In this document: piece after piece, positions 42,764 to 51,609 of the stretch | Layout: each line of letters opens with the position of its first letter | Numbering within the stretch: the first letter of the stretch is position 1 | DNA from: Amycolatopsis nivea | GTDB lineage: Bacteria; Actinomycetota; Actinomycetes; Mycobacteriales; Pseudonocardiaceae | Assembly: GCF_004522235.1 (NCBI RefSeq) | Contig: NZ_SDLT01000027.1 | Coordinates: forward strand, 62,001-126,000 | DNA length: 64,000 bases | Direction of reading: 5' to 3' | Position numbers and translations under genes: made by a program | Notes under the pieces: model-generated | Seen by the model: only the letters and a program-made list of their open reading frames with translations | Databases searched by the model: none | What the model was told of the DNA's origin: nothing

Positions 42764-44815
42764 TTACGCGCCCGCGAGTCCCCGGCGCTTCAGCAGCGGC
42801 TCGATTTCCGGTGCGCGGCCGCGGAAGGTCGCGAACGCCTCCATCGGGTCGACGCTGCCGCCGAGGCCCAGCAGGGTCGACCGGAAGTGGTCGCCGTTCT
42901 CGCGCTTGAGGCCGCCGTTCTCGGTGAACCACTCGACGGTGTCCGCGTCGAGCACCTCGCTCCAGATGTAGGAGTAGTACCCGGCGCTGTAGCCCCCCGA
43001 GAAGACGTGGTTGAAGTACGTCGTCCGGTAGCGCGGCGGCACGCTTTCCAGTGCCACGCCTGCCTTTTCCAGCGCCGCGGCCTCGAATCGCTGCACGTCC
43101 TCCACCCGGTCGTCCGGGCCGAGCTTGTGCCACGCGAGGTCGAGCAGCGCCGCGGCGAGGTACTCGGTCGTGCGGAAGCCTTCGCCGTACTGCTGCGCGG
43201 CCTCCAGCAGCTCGACCTGCCCGGCGGGCAGCGGCTCCCCCGTCTCGTGGTGCTTGGCGTAGTTGGCCAGGATTTCCGGCCACAGCATCCACATCTCGTT
43301 GACCTGCGAGGGGTACTCGACGAAGTCGCGCGGCACGTTGGTGCCGGTGAACGTCGGGAACTCGACGCCGGACAGCAGCGAGTGCAGCGCGTGCCCGAAC
43401 TCGTGGAACGCGGTGCGCACCTCGTCGAGCGAAAGCAGGGTCGGCTCCCCCTCGCGCGGCTTGGTCACGTTCAGCACGTTGACCACGACCGTGCGCCGCC
43501 CGAGCAGCCGCGACTGGTCCACGAAGTTGTTCATCCACGCGCCGCCGCGCTTGGAGTCGCGGGTGTAGTAGTCCATCAGGAACAGGCCGAGCCCGCTGCC
43601 GTCGGCGTCGAAGACCTCGAAGATCCGCACCTGCGGGTGGTACTTCGGCAGGTCGTTCCGCTCGGTGAAAGTCAAGCCGTACAACCGGTTCGCGGCCACG
43701 AACACGCCGTCGTGCAGCACCCGGTCCAGCTCGAAGTACGGCCGCAGCGCCGCGGTGTCCAGCTGGAACCGCTCGCGTTCCACCTTCGACGCGTAGAACG
43801 CCCAGTCCCACGGCTGCAGCGTCGCGCCCGGCACGTCCGCTTCCAGCAGCTTCTGCAGTTCCGCGGCTTCGGTGCGCGCGTTCGCGACCGCCACCGGCGC
43901 GAGCCGCTCCAGCAGCCCGCCTGCCGCCTCGACAGTCTTGGCCGTCTCGTCCGCGATCACGTACGCCGCGTGGTTCGGGTAGCCCAGCAGCGCGGCCCGC
44001 TCGGCCCGCAGCCGGGTGATCTCCTCGACGATGGCGTTGTTGTCGTACTCGTTGCCGCGGTTGCCCCGCGACACCGAAGCGGTGAAGACGCGCTCGCGCA
44101 CCGCGCGGTTTTCCAGCGACGCCACGGCCGCCTGCGCGGTGGGCAGCGTCAGGGTCAGGACGTACTTGCCCTCGAGACCGCGTTCGGCTGCCGTCTGCGC
44201 CGCCGCCGCGATCGCGCTTTCGCCGAGCCCGGCCAGCTCCGCGGCGTCGTCGAGCACGACCGCGAGATCGTTGGTGTCCCGCAGCAGGTTCTGCGAAAAA
44301 CGGGTCTGCAGCGTCGAAAGCTGCTCGTTCAGCGCGCGCAGCTTCGCCTGGTCCTCCTCGGGCAGCCCGGCGCCCGCGCGGCTGAAGTCGGTGTACCGGC
44401 GCTCCAGCAGCCGCAGCTCCTCCGCGTTCAAGCCCAGCTCCGCACGCTTCTGGTACAGCGCGTCGATGCGGGCGAACAGCCGCGGGTTCAGGTGGATCGC
44501 GTCCTCGTGCGCGGCCAGCTTCGGAGCCAGCTCGGCCTGGATCTCCTGGACCTCTTCGGTCGCGTTCGAGCTCGAGATGTTGAAGAACGTGCCGGACACC
44601 CGGGTCAGCAGCGCACCCGCTCGCTCCAGCGCCGCGATCGTGTTCTCGAAGGTCGGCTCGGCCGGGTCGTCGGCGATCCGCTCCACGTCGGCGGCGTGCT
44701 CGGCGAGCCCGGCTTCGAAGGCGGGCCGGTAGTGCTCGTCGGCGATCCGGTCGAACGGCGGCAGCTCGTAGGGCAGGTCGCTGGGGACGGCGAACGGGTT
44801 GTCCGGGGAAATCAT
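42764..44815 (-). CDS. dcp: M3 family metallopeptidase (peptidyl-dipeptidase Dcp type)
   Basis: A 683-residue cytoplasmic zinc peptidase related to Dcp and oligopeptidase A. The zinc motif FHEFGHALH (HExxH) is at about residue 470, with the third-ligand Glu in the following helix region (PSQVNEMW). The N-terminal half is the helical bowl that restricts substrates to short peptides. The C-terminal FNHVFSGGYSAGYYSYIWSEVLDAD is highly characteristic. ATG 44815 gives the family-typical NPF start and has AGGAGC 11 bases upstream; the longer frame adds 23 residues without homologous character. Role: turnover of small peptides. Confidence 0.93.
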   Translation of the reverse strand: MISPDNPFAVPSDLPYELPPFDRIADEHYRPAFEAGLAEHAADVERIADDPAEPTFENTIAALERAGALLTRVSGTFFNISSSNATEEVQEIQAELAPKLAAHEDAIHLNPRLFARIDALYQKRAELGLNAEELRLLERRYTDFSRAGAGLPEEDQAKLRALNEQLSTLQTRFSQNLLRDTNDLAVVLDDAAELAGLGESAIAAAAQTAAERGLEGKYVLTLTLPTAQAAVASLENRAVRERVFTASVSRGNRGNEYDNNAIVEEITRLRAERAALLGYPNHAAYVIADETAKTVEAAGGLLERLAPVAVANARTEAAELQKLLEADVPGATLQPWDWAFYASKVERERFQLDTAALRPYFELDRVLHDGVFVAANRLYGLTFTERNDLPKYHPQVRIFEVFDADGSGLGLFLMDYYTRDSKRGGAWMNNFVDQSRLLGRRTVVVNVLNVTKPREGEPTLLSLDEVRTAFHEFGHALHSLLSGVEFPTFTGTNVPRDFVEYPSQVNEMWMLWPEILANYAKHHETGEPLPAGQVELLEAAQQYGEGFRTTEYLAAALLDLAWHKLGPDDRVEDVQRFEAAALEKAGVALESVPPRYRTTYFNHVFSGGYSAGYYSYIWSEVLDADTVEWFTENGGLKRENGDHFRSTLLGLGGSVDPMEAFATFRGRAPEIEPLLKRRGLAGA

Positions 44816-44906
44816 TCGGGTTTGCGCTCCTGGTTCTCCACAGGGTTCTCCACGTGGTGCCGCCCACCCTACGGGGTCCGGCATCCGACGGAAGGACTGT
44901 CGATCG

Positions 44907-45614
44907 TCAGCGGCCCGTGCTTCCGCCCACGACGGCGTCGCTGGAGGCCTTCTTGCCGCGGCCGCGCTTCTTCTTCGGCGGCGGCGGCACGATCCCGGCC
45001 AGGTCGCCGCCGTGCTCGTTCACCCGGAGCACGAACGGCCGCGTTTCGGTGTAGCGCACGACCGACACCGCGGCCGGGTCCACGACGATCCGCTGGAACG
45101 CGTCGAGGTGCTGGCCCAGCGCGTCGGCCAGGATCGACTTGATCACGTCGCCGTGGCTGCACACCACCCACACCGCGTGGTCGCCGTGCTCGGCGGTGAT
45201 CCGGGCGTCGTGCGCGCGGATCGCGGCCACCGCGCGCGCCTGCATCTCGGCGAGCCCCTCCCCGCCCGGGAAGACCGCCGCCGACGGGTGCGCCTGCACC
45301 ACGCGCCACAACGGTTCCTTGACGAGGTTCTTGAGTTCCCGGCCGGTCCACTCGCCGTAGTCCACTTCGGACAGCCGCGGCTCGACGACCTTCGTCAGCC
45401 CCTGCGCGGCGGCCAGCGGCGCGACGGTCTGCTTGCAGCGCAGCATCGGCGACACGACCAGTTCGGCGACCGGCACCCCGGCGAAACGCTCGACGAGGGC
45501 GTCGGCCTGTGCCCGGCCGGTGTCGTCCAGCCCGACCTTCGGCGTGCGCCCGGCGAGGACGCCCGAGCCGTTGGCCGTGGACTTCCCGTGCCGCAGCAAG
45601 ATGACCGTACTCAC
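44907..45614 (-). CDS. Histidine phosphatase family protein (MSMEG_4193-like)
   Basis: A 235-residue phosphoglycerate-mutase-like phosphatase. The catalytic RHG motif (LLRHGKSTANG) is at residues 7-17, the second arginine is in SPMLRCKQTV, and the second histidine in VCSHGDVIK. A basic, proline-rich C-terminal tail (PPPPKKKRGRGKK) extends beyond the domain. In many actinobacteria this protein is encoded beside uppP, as here (29-base gap, same strand). A link to lipid carrier or mycothiol metabolism has been suggested by context only. The substrate is unknown. Confidence 0.9.
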   Translation of the reverse strand: MSTVILLRHGKSTANGSGVLAGRTPKVGLDDTGRAQADALVERFAGVPVAELVVSPMLRCKQTVAPLAAAQGLTKVVEPRLSEVDYGEWTGRELKNLVKEPLWRVVQAHPSAAVFPGGEGLAEMQARAVAAIRAHDARITAEHGDHAVWVVCSHGDVIKSILADALGQHLDAFQRIVVDPAAVSVVRYTETRPFVLRVNEHGGDLAGIVPPPPKKKRGRGKKASSDAVVGGSTGR

Positions 45615-45643
45615 GACGCCACCCTAACCGGTGATCCGCCGGT

Positions 45644-46486
45644 TCAGCCGCCCGCGGGTCCCGCGTTCGGGTCCAGCACGCCGCCGAAGACCAGCCCGAA
45701 CAGCACCACGCCGAGCACGACGCGGTAGATCACGAAGGGCACGAAGCTGCGCTTCTTGATGTAGGCCATCAGCCACGCGATCACCAGGTAGCCGACGCCG
45801 AAGGCGACCAGCGTGGCCAGGATCGTCGGCCCCCACTGCGCGTTCTCGCCGTTCTTGCCGATGTCGGTCAGCTTGTACAGCCCCGAGCCGAACACCGCGG
45901 GCACCGCGAGCAGGAACGAGTACTCCGCGGCTTCCGAGCGGGTGTAGCCCATCAGCAGGCCGGCGCTCGTCGTGCCGCCCGAGCGCGAGACGCCCGGGAT
46001 CAGCGCGAGCGCCTGCGCGAAGCCGTACGCCAGGCCGTGCGGCACGTTCAGGTGGTCCAGCGTCCGCTGCTGTTTCGCGGTCCGGTCGGCGAACAGCAGG
46101 ATCAGGCCGAACACGATGAGCGTCGTCGCGGTGATCCGCAGGTCGCGGAACGCCCGGTCGATCTCGTCCTGCAGGAGCAGGCCGAGCACGACGATCGGCA
46201 GCGAGCCGACGATGATCAGCCAGCCCAGCCGCGCGTCCGGGTCGCGCCGCCAGTCCGGGCGGTAGAGGGAGAAGAACCAGGCGCGCAGGATCCGGCCGAT
46301 CTTCGGCCCGAAGTAGAGGATCACCGCGAGCTCGGTGCCGATCTGGGTGACCGCGGTGAACGCCGCGCCCGGATCGCCCCAGCCCGCCAGCGCGGCGACG
46401 ATCCGCACGTGCGCGCTCGAGGAGATCGGCAGGAACTCGGTGAGCCCCTGCACCAGCCCCAGGACCAGGGCCTCGAACCATCCCAT
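45644..46486 (-). CDS. uppP: Undecaprenyl-diphosphatase UppP/BacA
   Basis: A 280-residue polytopic membrane phosphatase that recycles undecaprenyl pyrophosphate for peptidoglycan and other envelope polymers, and confers bacitracin tolerance. Catalytic motifs are present: [13 protein letters not shown] at about 14-26 (with the conserved Glu) and [10 protein letters not shown] near 164-173. About eight helices are visible, and the length is normal. It lies upstream of the histidine phosphatase gene and is divergent from an aldo/keto reductase gene. Confidence 0.96.
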   Translation of the reverse strand: MGWFEALVLGLVQGLTEFLPISSSAHVRIVAALAGWGDPGAAFTAVTQIGTELAVILYFGPKIGRILRAWFFSLYRPDWRRDPDARLGWLIIVGSLPIVVLGLLLQDEIDRAFRDLRITATTLIVFGLILLFADRTAKQQRTLDHLNVPHGLAYGFAQALALIPGVSRSGGTTSAGLLMGYTRSEAAEYSFLLAVPAVFGSGLYKLTDIGKNGENAQWGPTILATLVAFGVGYLVIAWLMAYIKKRSFVPFVIYRVVLGVVLFGLVFGGVLDPNAGPAGG

Positions 46487-46647
46487 CAGGCCGCTCCCGC
46501 CGGTTCGCCCGCCCGCACGGGGCGCAGTCCGATTCGCACGGTCGGGAACCTATCGGGTGGTTCCTGAGGACCACCCCGAGGGCGCCGGTCCGACACGGGG
46601 TCACCTTGCCCGGGTCGCGGCGGGCGCGCCCACTAGGCTCGGCGGTC

Positions 46648-47610
46648 GTGGAAAAGCGACAGCTCGGCCGGTCGGGACTGCGGATATCGCGGATGGCCCT
46701 CGGCACCATGACGTGGGGCGGCGACACCGATCCGGACGAGGCGGCCAGCCAGCTGGTCGCGTTCGTGGACGCGGGCGGCACGCTCGTGGACACCGCCGAC
46801 CTCTACGCCGGCGGCGAGGCCGAGCGGATGCTCGGCGAACTGCTGTCGGACCTGGTGCCGCGCGAGGACGTCGTGCTGGCCACCAAGACTGTCGCCCGCC
46901 GCACCGACGGCCCGTTCGGCGGCGGCGCTTCGCGCGGTGCGCTGCTGTCCGCGCTCGAAGGGTCGCTGCAACGGCTGCGCACCGACCACATCGACCTGTG
47001 GCAGCTGCACGCGTGGGATTCCTGCGTTCCGATCGAGGAAACGCTCTCCGCGCTCGATTACGCGGTGACGAGCGGCAAGGTCCGCTACGTCGGCGTCTCC
47101 AACTACGCGGGCTGGCAGCTCGCCACCGCCGCCTCGCTCGCCGCAGTGCCGCTCGTGTCCGGGCAGTTCGAGTACTCGCTGCTGGAACGCGGCATCGAAC
47201 GCGAAGTCGTCCCGGCCGCGACGCACCACGGGATCGGCGTCCTGCCGTGGGCCCCGCTCGGCCGCGGCGTCCTCACCGGGAAGTACCGCACCGGCACGCC
47301 CGCCGACTCGCGCGGCGCGTCCGCCGAGTACGCCGGATACGTCGAACACCACCGCACCGAGCGCGCCGCGCGGATCGTGCAGGCGGTCGTGACCGCCGCC
47401 GAAGGGCTCGGCACGTCGCCGCTCGCGGTGGCGCTGGCCTGGGTCCGGGACCGGCCAGGGGTAGCCGCACCGGTCGTCGGCGCGCGCGACACCGGCCAGC
47501 TCACCGGGTCGCTGGCCGCCGAGGAGCTCACGCTCCCGCCTGCGATCCGCAGTGCGCTGGACGACGTCAGCGACATCGAATTCGGCTATCCGGAACGGGG
47601 CACCCGGTGA
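46648..47610 (+). CDS. Aldo/keto reductase
   Basis: A 320-residue AKR-superfamily oxidoreductase. The tetrad is visible as Asp and Tyr in VDTADLYAGG, Lys in VLATKTVA and His in WQLHAWDS. The NADP-binding C-terminal part ends VVGARDTGQLTGSL. GTG 46648 starts the protein at VEKRQLGRSGLRIS, the usual opening of this branch; the longer frame adds 14 non-homologous residues. In related actinobacteria an AKR at this position precedes the lipoprotein and the DUF5703-like gene found next, suggesting a conserved neighbourhood. The substrate is unknown. It is only distantly similar to the AKR at 25-26 kb. Confidence 0.88.
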   Translation: MEKRQLGRSGLRISRMALGTMTWGGDTDPDEAASQLVAFVDAGGTLVDTADLYAGGEAERMLGELLSDLVPREDVVLATKTVARRTDGPFGGGASRGALLSALEGSLQRLRTDHIDLWQLHAWDSCVPIEETLSALDYAVTSGKVRYVGVSNYAGWQLATAASLAAVPLVSGQFEYSLLERGIEREVVPAATHHGIGVLPWAPLGRGVLTGKYRTGTPADSRGASAEYAGYVEHHRTERAARIVQAVVTAAEGLGTSPLAVALAWVRDRPGVAAPVVGARDTGQLTGSLAAEELTLPPAIRSALDDVSDIEFGYPERGTR

Positions 47611-47708
47611 GCCGCAGGTGTCGGGTCGGTGACACGGGCGTGACGCGTCGGCGTTCCTGGAGGATGCTGGAGGGACCCGTTCGCCGGAGCTTTGGTGGAG
47701 GTTTCAAG

Positions 47709-48722
47709 GTGCGTCGGCTCACCGCCGCGTCGCGGATCGCGATCCCGCTGGCCGGTGCGCTCGCGCTGTCCGCCTGCTCGTCCTCGGAGCAGCCGAAGGA
47801 CAATCTGCAGGTCGTGGCCAATCCGACGGCCGCGAAACCCGCCGTCTCCCCCGCCCGCGCGGTGCCGCCCGCCGGGCAGGTGCTGCCGATGCCGGTGGTG
47901 TCGGCGATCGCCGCCGACCAGCAGAGCCACACCCTCGTCGTCGCCCTCAAGCAGCCCGTTGAGCTGCGGCTTTACGATCTCGCCTCGCTCGGTGCGCCGA
48001 AGAAGACCGTCGCCCTGCCCGGTCCGGCGGAATCGCTCAGCGTGTCCGGGGGCCAGGCGCTCGCCGGGATCCCGGGCAAGGGCGTGCTCGCCCGCGTCGC
48101 GCTGCCGAGCGGGCAGGTGACCGCCGAGAAGGTCGCCGGACAGCCGGCCGCCGGGGTCGCCGACGGGCCGGACACGCTCGTCGCGGTCCGCGACCGCAAG
48201 GCCGTCGAGGTGCTGGCGAACGGCTCGGTCGCGAAGACCATCACCGGTCAGCTCTACAGCGCCGACGACGTGGTCAACACCGGCAACGGCGTCGTCGTCC
48301 TCGACCGGCTGCGCACCGCCGTGTTCAGCGTCGACGTGCAGGCCGGGACCATGGACGAAGGCCTGCGCGCGGGCGACGGCGCGGCCAACGCGGTCGCCGA
48401 CTCCTACGGCCGCGTCCTGGTCACCGACGCCCGCGCGGGCGCGCTGCTCGCGTTCTCGACCAACCCGCTGATCCTCCGCCAGCGCTACCCGGTGCCCGGT
48501 GGCGCGTACGGCCTCGCCTACGACGCGAAGCGCAGCCTGGCGTGGGTCACCCTGACCGCCCGCAACGAGGTCGTCGGCTACGACGTCCGCGGCGGAGAGC
48601 CCGTCGAGAAGTACCGATTCCCGACCGTGCGCCAGCCGGACACGGTGGGCGTCGACGACCAAAGCGGCCGTGTGTTCGTCGGCTCGGCCGCCGGAGAAGG
48701 GACCCAGGTGATCCAGCCATGA
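47709..48722 (+). CDS. Lipoprotein with beta-propeller-like domain
   Basis: A 337-residue surface lipoprotein. The signal peptide has a lipobox LSAC at about residues 20-23, and the Cys begins the mature chain. A proline-rich linker leads to a domain built of repeated strands with the pattern of a YncE/NHL-like propeller (e.g. GGAYGLAYDAKRSLAWVTLTARNEVVGYD and QPDTVGVDDQSGRVFVGS). GTG 47709 is chosen for the GGTGGAG 7 bases upstream. The stop overlaps the next ATG (ATGA). Function unknown; probably a structural or binding protein of the cell envelope. Confidence 0.88.
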   Translation: MRRLTAASRIAIPLAGALALSACSSSEQPKDNLQVVANPTAAKPAVSPARAVPPAGQVLPMPVVSAIAADQQSHTLVVALKQPVELRLYDLASLGAPKKTVALPGPAESLSVSGGQALAGIPGKGVLARVALPSGQVTAEKVAGQPAAGVADGPDTLVAVRDRKAVEVLANGSVAKTITGQLYSADDVVNTGNGVVVLDRLRTAVFSVDVQAGTMDEGLRAGDGAANAVADSYGRVLVTDARAGALLAFSTNPLILRQRYPVPGGAYGLAYDAKRSLAWVTLTARNEVVGYDVRGGEPVEKYRFPTVRQPDTVGVDDQSGRVFVGSAAGEGTQVIQP

Positions 48723-48943
48723 CGACAGTCGACGAGGCGGTGGTCGAAGGGGATTGGGAGTATCGCCGCCTGCGCCTCCCCCCGGCGGTGTCCCGGCGCG
48801 CGGCGATGATCCAGCTCTCCATCCACGCGGAGTTCGCGGGCTGGGAACTGCGCACGGTCCGGCTGTACGCCGACGGGACGCGCCGCATCTGGTTGCGGCG
48901 CAAGCGCACGGCGGCCGACCACTCGACGGGGCTCGCGACCTGA
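48719..48943 (+). CDS. DUF5703-like small protein
   Basis: A 74-residue protein with conserved-looking WEYRRLRLPPAVSRRAAMIQLSIHAEFAGWELRTVRLYADGTRRIWLRRK. I recognise this as the DUF5703 family of actinobacteria, function unknown. The ATG overlaps the lipoprotein stop by 4 bases, so the two are coupled. The longer frame running back to 48542 lies inside the lipoprotein gene and is disregarded. It is cytoplasmic, basic at the end, with no membrane segment. Confidence 0.85.
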   Translation: MTTVDEAVVEGDWEYRRLRLPPAVSRRAAMIQLSIHAEFAGWELRTVRLYADGTRRIWLRRKRTAADHSTGLAT

Positions 48944-48961
48944 CCTGCTTGACTGTCCGTT

Positions 48962-49543
48962 ATGCGCAAGTTGGTCTACCTGGTCGCGTCCACGCTCGAC
49001 GGCTTCATCGCGGCTCCGACCCGGGAGGACCCGACCGGCTCGGTCTTCCAGTTCGAGGGCGACCACGCCGAGCCGCTGCTGCGCGAGTATCCGGAAATGG
49101 TGCCGACGCACCTCCGGTCCGTGCTCGGCGTCGAGGACGTCCCGCACCGGCATTTCGACACGGTGGTCGAAGGCCGGGTTTCCTACCAGATGGGCGTCGA
49201 CCTCGGCGTTCCGGACGCGTACACGCATCTGCGGCACTACGTCTTCTCCCGCACGATGACCGAGGCGCCCGGACCGGCCGTGCAGGTGGTCAACACCGAC
49301 CCGGCGGAGAAGATCCGCGAGCTGAAGAAGGAAGACGGCAAGGACATCTGGCTCGTCGGCGGAGGCGCGCTGGCCGGAGCGCTGCGCGACGAAGTGGACG
49401 AGTTGCACCTGAAGCTGTACCCGGTGGTCATCGGCTCCGGCGCGCCCCTGTTCGACGCCGGGTTCTCCGTCGACAGCTACCGGATGGCGGACAGCCGGAC
49501 CTTCGAGAGCGGCGTCGCCCTGCTGCGGTATGTCCGCGCCTGA
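48962..49543 (+). CDS. Dihydrofolate-reductase-fold protein (RibD C-terminal type)
   Basis: A 193-residue protein with the DHFR/RibD-C fold. It opens with MRKLVYLVASTLDGFIA and has FDTVVEGRVSYQMG near residue 60. The NADPH-binding glycine segment is IWLVGGGALAGAL at about 134-146, and LYPVVIGSGAPLF follows. These stand-alone proteins are rarely true folate enzymes, and the substrate is unknown. It ends 6 bases before the ECF sigma factor gene. A reductase of this kind fits the accessory genes often seen around ECF42/DGPF loci. Confidence 0.9.
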   Translation: MRKLVYLVASTLDGFIAAPTREDPTGSVFQFEGDHAEPLLREYPEMVPTHLRSVLGVEDVPHRHFDTVVEGRVSYQMGVDLGVPDAYTHLRHYVFSRTMTEAPGPAVQVVNTDPAEKIRELKKEDGKDIWLVGGGALAGALRDEVDELHLKLYPVVIGSGAPLFDAGFSVDSYRMADSRTFESGVALLRYVRA

Positions 49544-49549
49544 ACCCTC

Positions 49550-50752
49550 GTGAACGATGTCGCCGAGCTGACCGAGCGCCTCTGGCGCACCGACGCCGCC
49601 AGCATGCTGGGTGCGCTCAGCCGTCGGCTCGGCGACTTCGATCGCGCTGAGGAAGCACTGTCGGAAGCGATCGCCGAGGCGCTCAAACGCTGGCCCGCCG
49701 AAGGAGTGCCGTCCAGTCCCACCGGATGGCTCGTCACTACCGGGTGGCACAAGGCGATCGACCGGCTCCGCCGGGACGCGGTCGGCCAGGAGAAGGCCGT
49801 CCGGGCAGCGGCGGAACCGCCTCCGGAGCCGCGCGTCGACGACCGGCTGGCGATGATTTTCGCTTGCTGCCACCCGGATTTGCCGGAACCGGCCCAGGTC
49901 GCGCTGACGCTGTACGCCGCGGGCGGGCTGACCACCGCCGAGATCGCCGCCGCGTTTCTGGTGCCGGTGCCGACGATGGCGCAACGGCTTTCGCGGGCCA
50001 AGCGGCTGTTGCGGGAACGCGGCATCGGATTCGAACCGCCGCGGCCGCACGAGTACGCCGCCCGGCTGCCCGCTGTCCTCGCGGTGGTCTATTTGGTGTT
50101 CAACGAGGGTTATCTCTCCAGCGGAGATTCGGCGCAGCGGCAGGAATTGGCGCGCGAGGGCGTCGAACTGGCCCGGCAGCTCGCCGACTCGCTGCCTCGC
50201 GAACCGGAAGTCGCCGGGCTGGCCGCGTTGCTGGAGCTGCAGCACGCGCGCGTCGCGGCGCGGTTCGACGCACAGGGGCGGATTGTGGTGCTGGAGCAGC
50301 AGGATCGACGGCTGTGGGACGGTCCGGCGATTCAGCGCGCGGTGCTGCGGTTGCGCGAGGCGGTGCGACTTGGCCAGCCCGGGCCTTATCAAACCCGGGC
50401 TGGCATCGCCGCGATGCACGCTGTCGCAAGGAGTTTCGCGGAGACCGACTGGGCGGGCATACGCGCGATGTACGACCGGCTTTACGCACTGGACCCGTCG
50501 CCCGTCGTTTTGCTGAACCGGGCGGTGGCCACGCGATACGCCATCGGCCCGGCTCCGGCGCTCGGCGAGGTCGACGCGCTCGAAGACCAGCTGTCCAGCT
50601 ACCACCTGTGGCACGCAGCCCGGGCCGATCTGCTCGCCGCGCTCGACCGGCCGGACGAGGCGCTGACGTCGGCGAAGCGGGCGCTGGAACTGGCCTCGAA
50701 CCCGGCCGAGCGCGAGCTGATGGCGCGGCGCGCAGCCGATTTGGCAGGCTAG
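49550..50752 (+). CDS. ECF sigma factor with C-terminal extension (ECF42/SigJ-like, DUF6596)
   Basis: A 400-residue RNA polymerase sigma factor of the ECF42 type. Region 2 is at about 15-85 (LGDFDRAEEALSEAIAEALKRWP) and region 4 at about 100-170 (TTAEIAAAFLVPVPTMAQRLSRAKRLLRERGI). A roughly 220-residue helical, TPR-like extension follows (YLVFNEGYLSS, RAVATRYAIGPAPALGEVDAL), which in this group controls activity in place of an anti-sigma factor. It starts at GTG 49550. ECF42 factors are genetically linked to DGPF/YCII proteins, and one lies at 51177-51539 behind a matching promoter. Confidence 0.93.
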   Translation: MNDVAELTERLWRTDAASMLGALSRRLGDFDRAEEALSEAIAEALKRWPAEGVPSSPTGWLVTTGWHKAIDRLRRDAVGQEKAVRAAAEPPPEPRVDDRLAMIFACCHPDLPEPAQVALTLYAAGGLTTAEIAAAFLVPVPTMAQRLSRAKRLLRERGIGFEPPRPHEYAARLPAVLAVVYLVFNEGYLSSGDSAQRQELAREGVELARQLADSLPREPEVAGLAALLELQHARVAARFDAQGRIVVLEQQDRRLWDGPAIQRAVLRLREAVRLGQPGPYQTRAGIAAMHAVARSFAETDWAGIRAMYDRLYALDPSPVVLLNRAVATRYAIGPAPALGEVDALEDQLSSYHLWHAARADLLAALDRPDEALTSAKRALELASNPAERELMARRAADLAG

Positions 50753-50762
50753 TCTGACGCAC

Positions 50763-51173
50763 ATGGTCGACACTCCGCTGCAGACCGTGTACCCCAACCT
50801 CACCTACGCCGATCCGAAAGCCGCGATCGAATTCCTCGTCGAGGCCTTCGGATTCGAGTCGCATTTCGTGGTCGAGGCAGGGAACGGCGTCGAGCACGCC
50901 CAGGTCCGTGCGGGCGCGAGCCTGATCTTCCTCAGCCGGGACCACGAGGGCGACCAGTACGGCATGCACAGCCCGCTCGCGCTGGGCGGCACCAGCCACG
51001 CGTTGTGCGTCTGGGTGCCGGACAGCACGCTCGACGACCACCAGGCCCGGGCCGAGGCCGCCGGCGCGCGAATCCTCAACCCGGTGCACGATTCCCCGGC
51101 CGGGGTGCGCGAGTACTCGTGCGCCGATCCCGAAGGCCAGGTCTGGACCTTCAGCAGCTACGCGGGCGAGTGA
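50763..51173 (+). CDS. VOC family (glyoxalase-like) protein
   Basis: A 136-residue vicinal-oxygen-chelate fold protein. Paired beta-alpha-beta-beta modules are visible: YPNLTYADPKAAIEFLVEAFGFE at the start, and LCVWVPDSTLDDHQARAEAAGARIL with the closing YSCADPEGQVWTF. Such proteins can be glyoxalases, dioxygenases or drug-binding resistance proteins; no single activity can be read. It follows the sigma factor gene by 10 bases on the same strand and ends 3 bases from the convergent DGPF gene. Confidence 0.9.
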   Translation: MVDTPLQTVYPNLTYADPKAAIEFLVEAFGFESHFVVEAGNGVEHAQVRAGASLIFLSRDHEGDQYGMHSPLALGGTSHALCVWVPDSTLDDHQARAEAAGARILNPVHDSPAGVREYSCADPEGQVWTFSSYAGE

Positions 51174-51176
51174 GGC

Positions 51177-51539
51177 TCACTCTTCTTCTCGGCTCATCAC
51201 CGGCCGGACCTCCACCGCGCTCACGCCCGGTCCCAGCGGCCAGCTCGCCGCGACCTCGACCGCCTCGTCGATGTCGGCACACTCCAGCAAAATCACCGAA
51301 CCGACGATCTCCTTCAGCTCCACGTACGGCCCGTCGGTGACCACCGGTTTCCCGTTCGCCCCGGCCCGGATCGTCCTCGCCGTCTCCCGCGGCTGCAGTT
51401 CGACGCCGTTCCCGACCTTGCCGGACGGCTGCCAGCGCTCGAACCACGCGTAGATCTGCTTCATCTGGTCGTCCTCGTCGGCCGGGGACAAGGCGGCCCA
51501 TTCGCGGTCGTCGCCGCAGATCAGCATCGCGTACTGCAC
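51177..51539 (-). CDS. YCII-related DGPF-domain protein
   Basis: A 120-residue protein of the YCII/DGPF family. It opens QYAMLICGDDREW, and the signature is VVTDGPYVELKEIVGSVILLE at about 67-87, where DGPY replaces DGPF. Proteins of this family are the most constant partners and targets of ECF41/42 sigma factors; their biochemistry is still unclear. It starts at GTG 51539 with AGGAGGAG upstream. It lies downstream of a TGTCGA-N18-CGTC promoter candidate, as expected for direct control by the sigma factor encoded on the opposite strand. Confidence 0.92.
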   Translation of the reverse strand: MQYAMLICGDDREWAALSPADEDDQMKQIYAWFERWQPSGKVGNGVELQPRETARTIRAGANGKPVVTDGPYVELKEIVGSVILLECADIDEAVEVAASWPLGPGVSAVEVRPVMSREEE

Positions 51540-51577
51540 GGTTTCTCCTCCTGGCCGGAAAACGCTCTCGACCGGAT

Positions 51578-51605
51578 GACGAACGGGCCGCCCCGGTTTT
51601 CGACA
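51578..51605 (-). promoter_or_regulatory. Candidate ECF42-type promoter of the DGPF gene
   Basis: Read on the minus strand, TGTCGA (51605-51600) is followed after 18 bases by CGTC (51581-51578). Published ECF42 promoters have TGTCGA at -35 and CGWC-type -10 elements. It begins 5 bases after the SRPBCC stop and leaves a leader of roughly 30 bases before the GTG at 51539. Confidence 0.6.
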
Positions 51606-51609
51606 CGGC

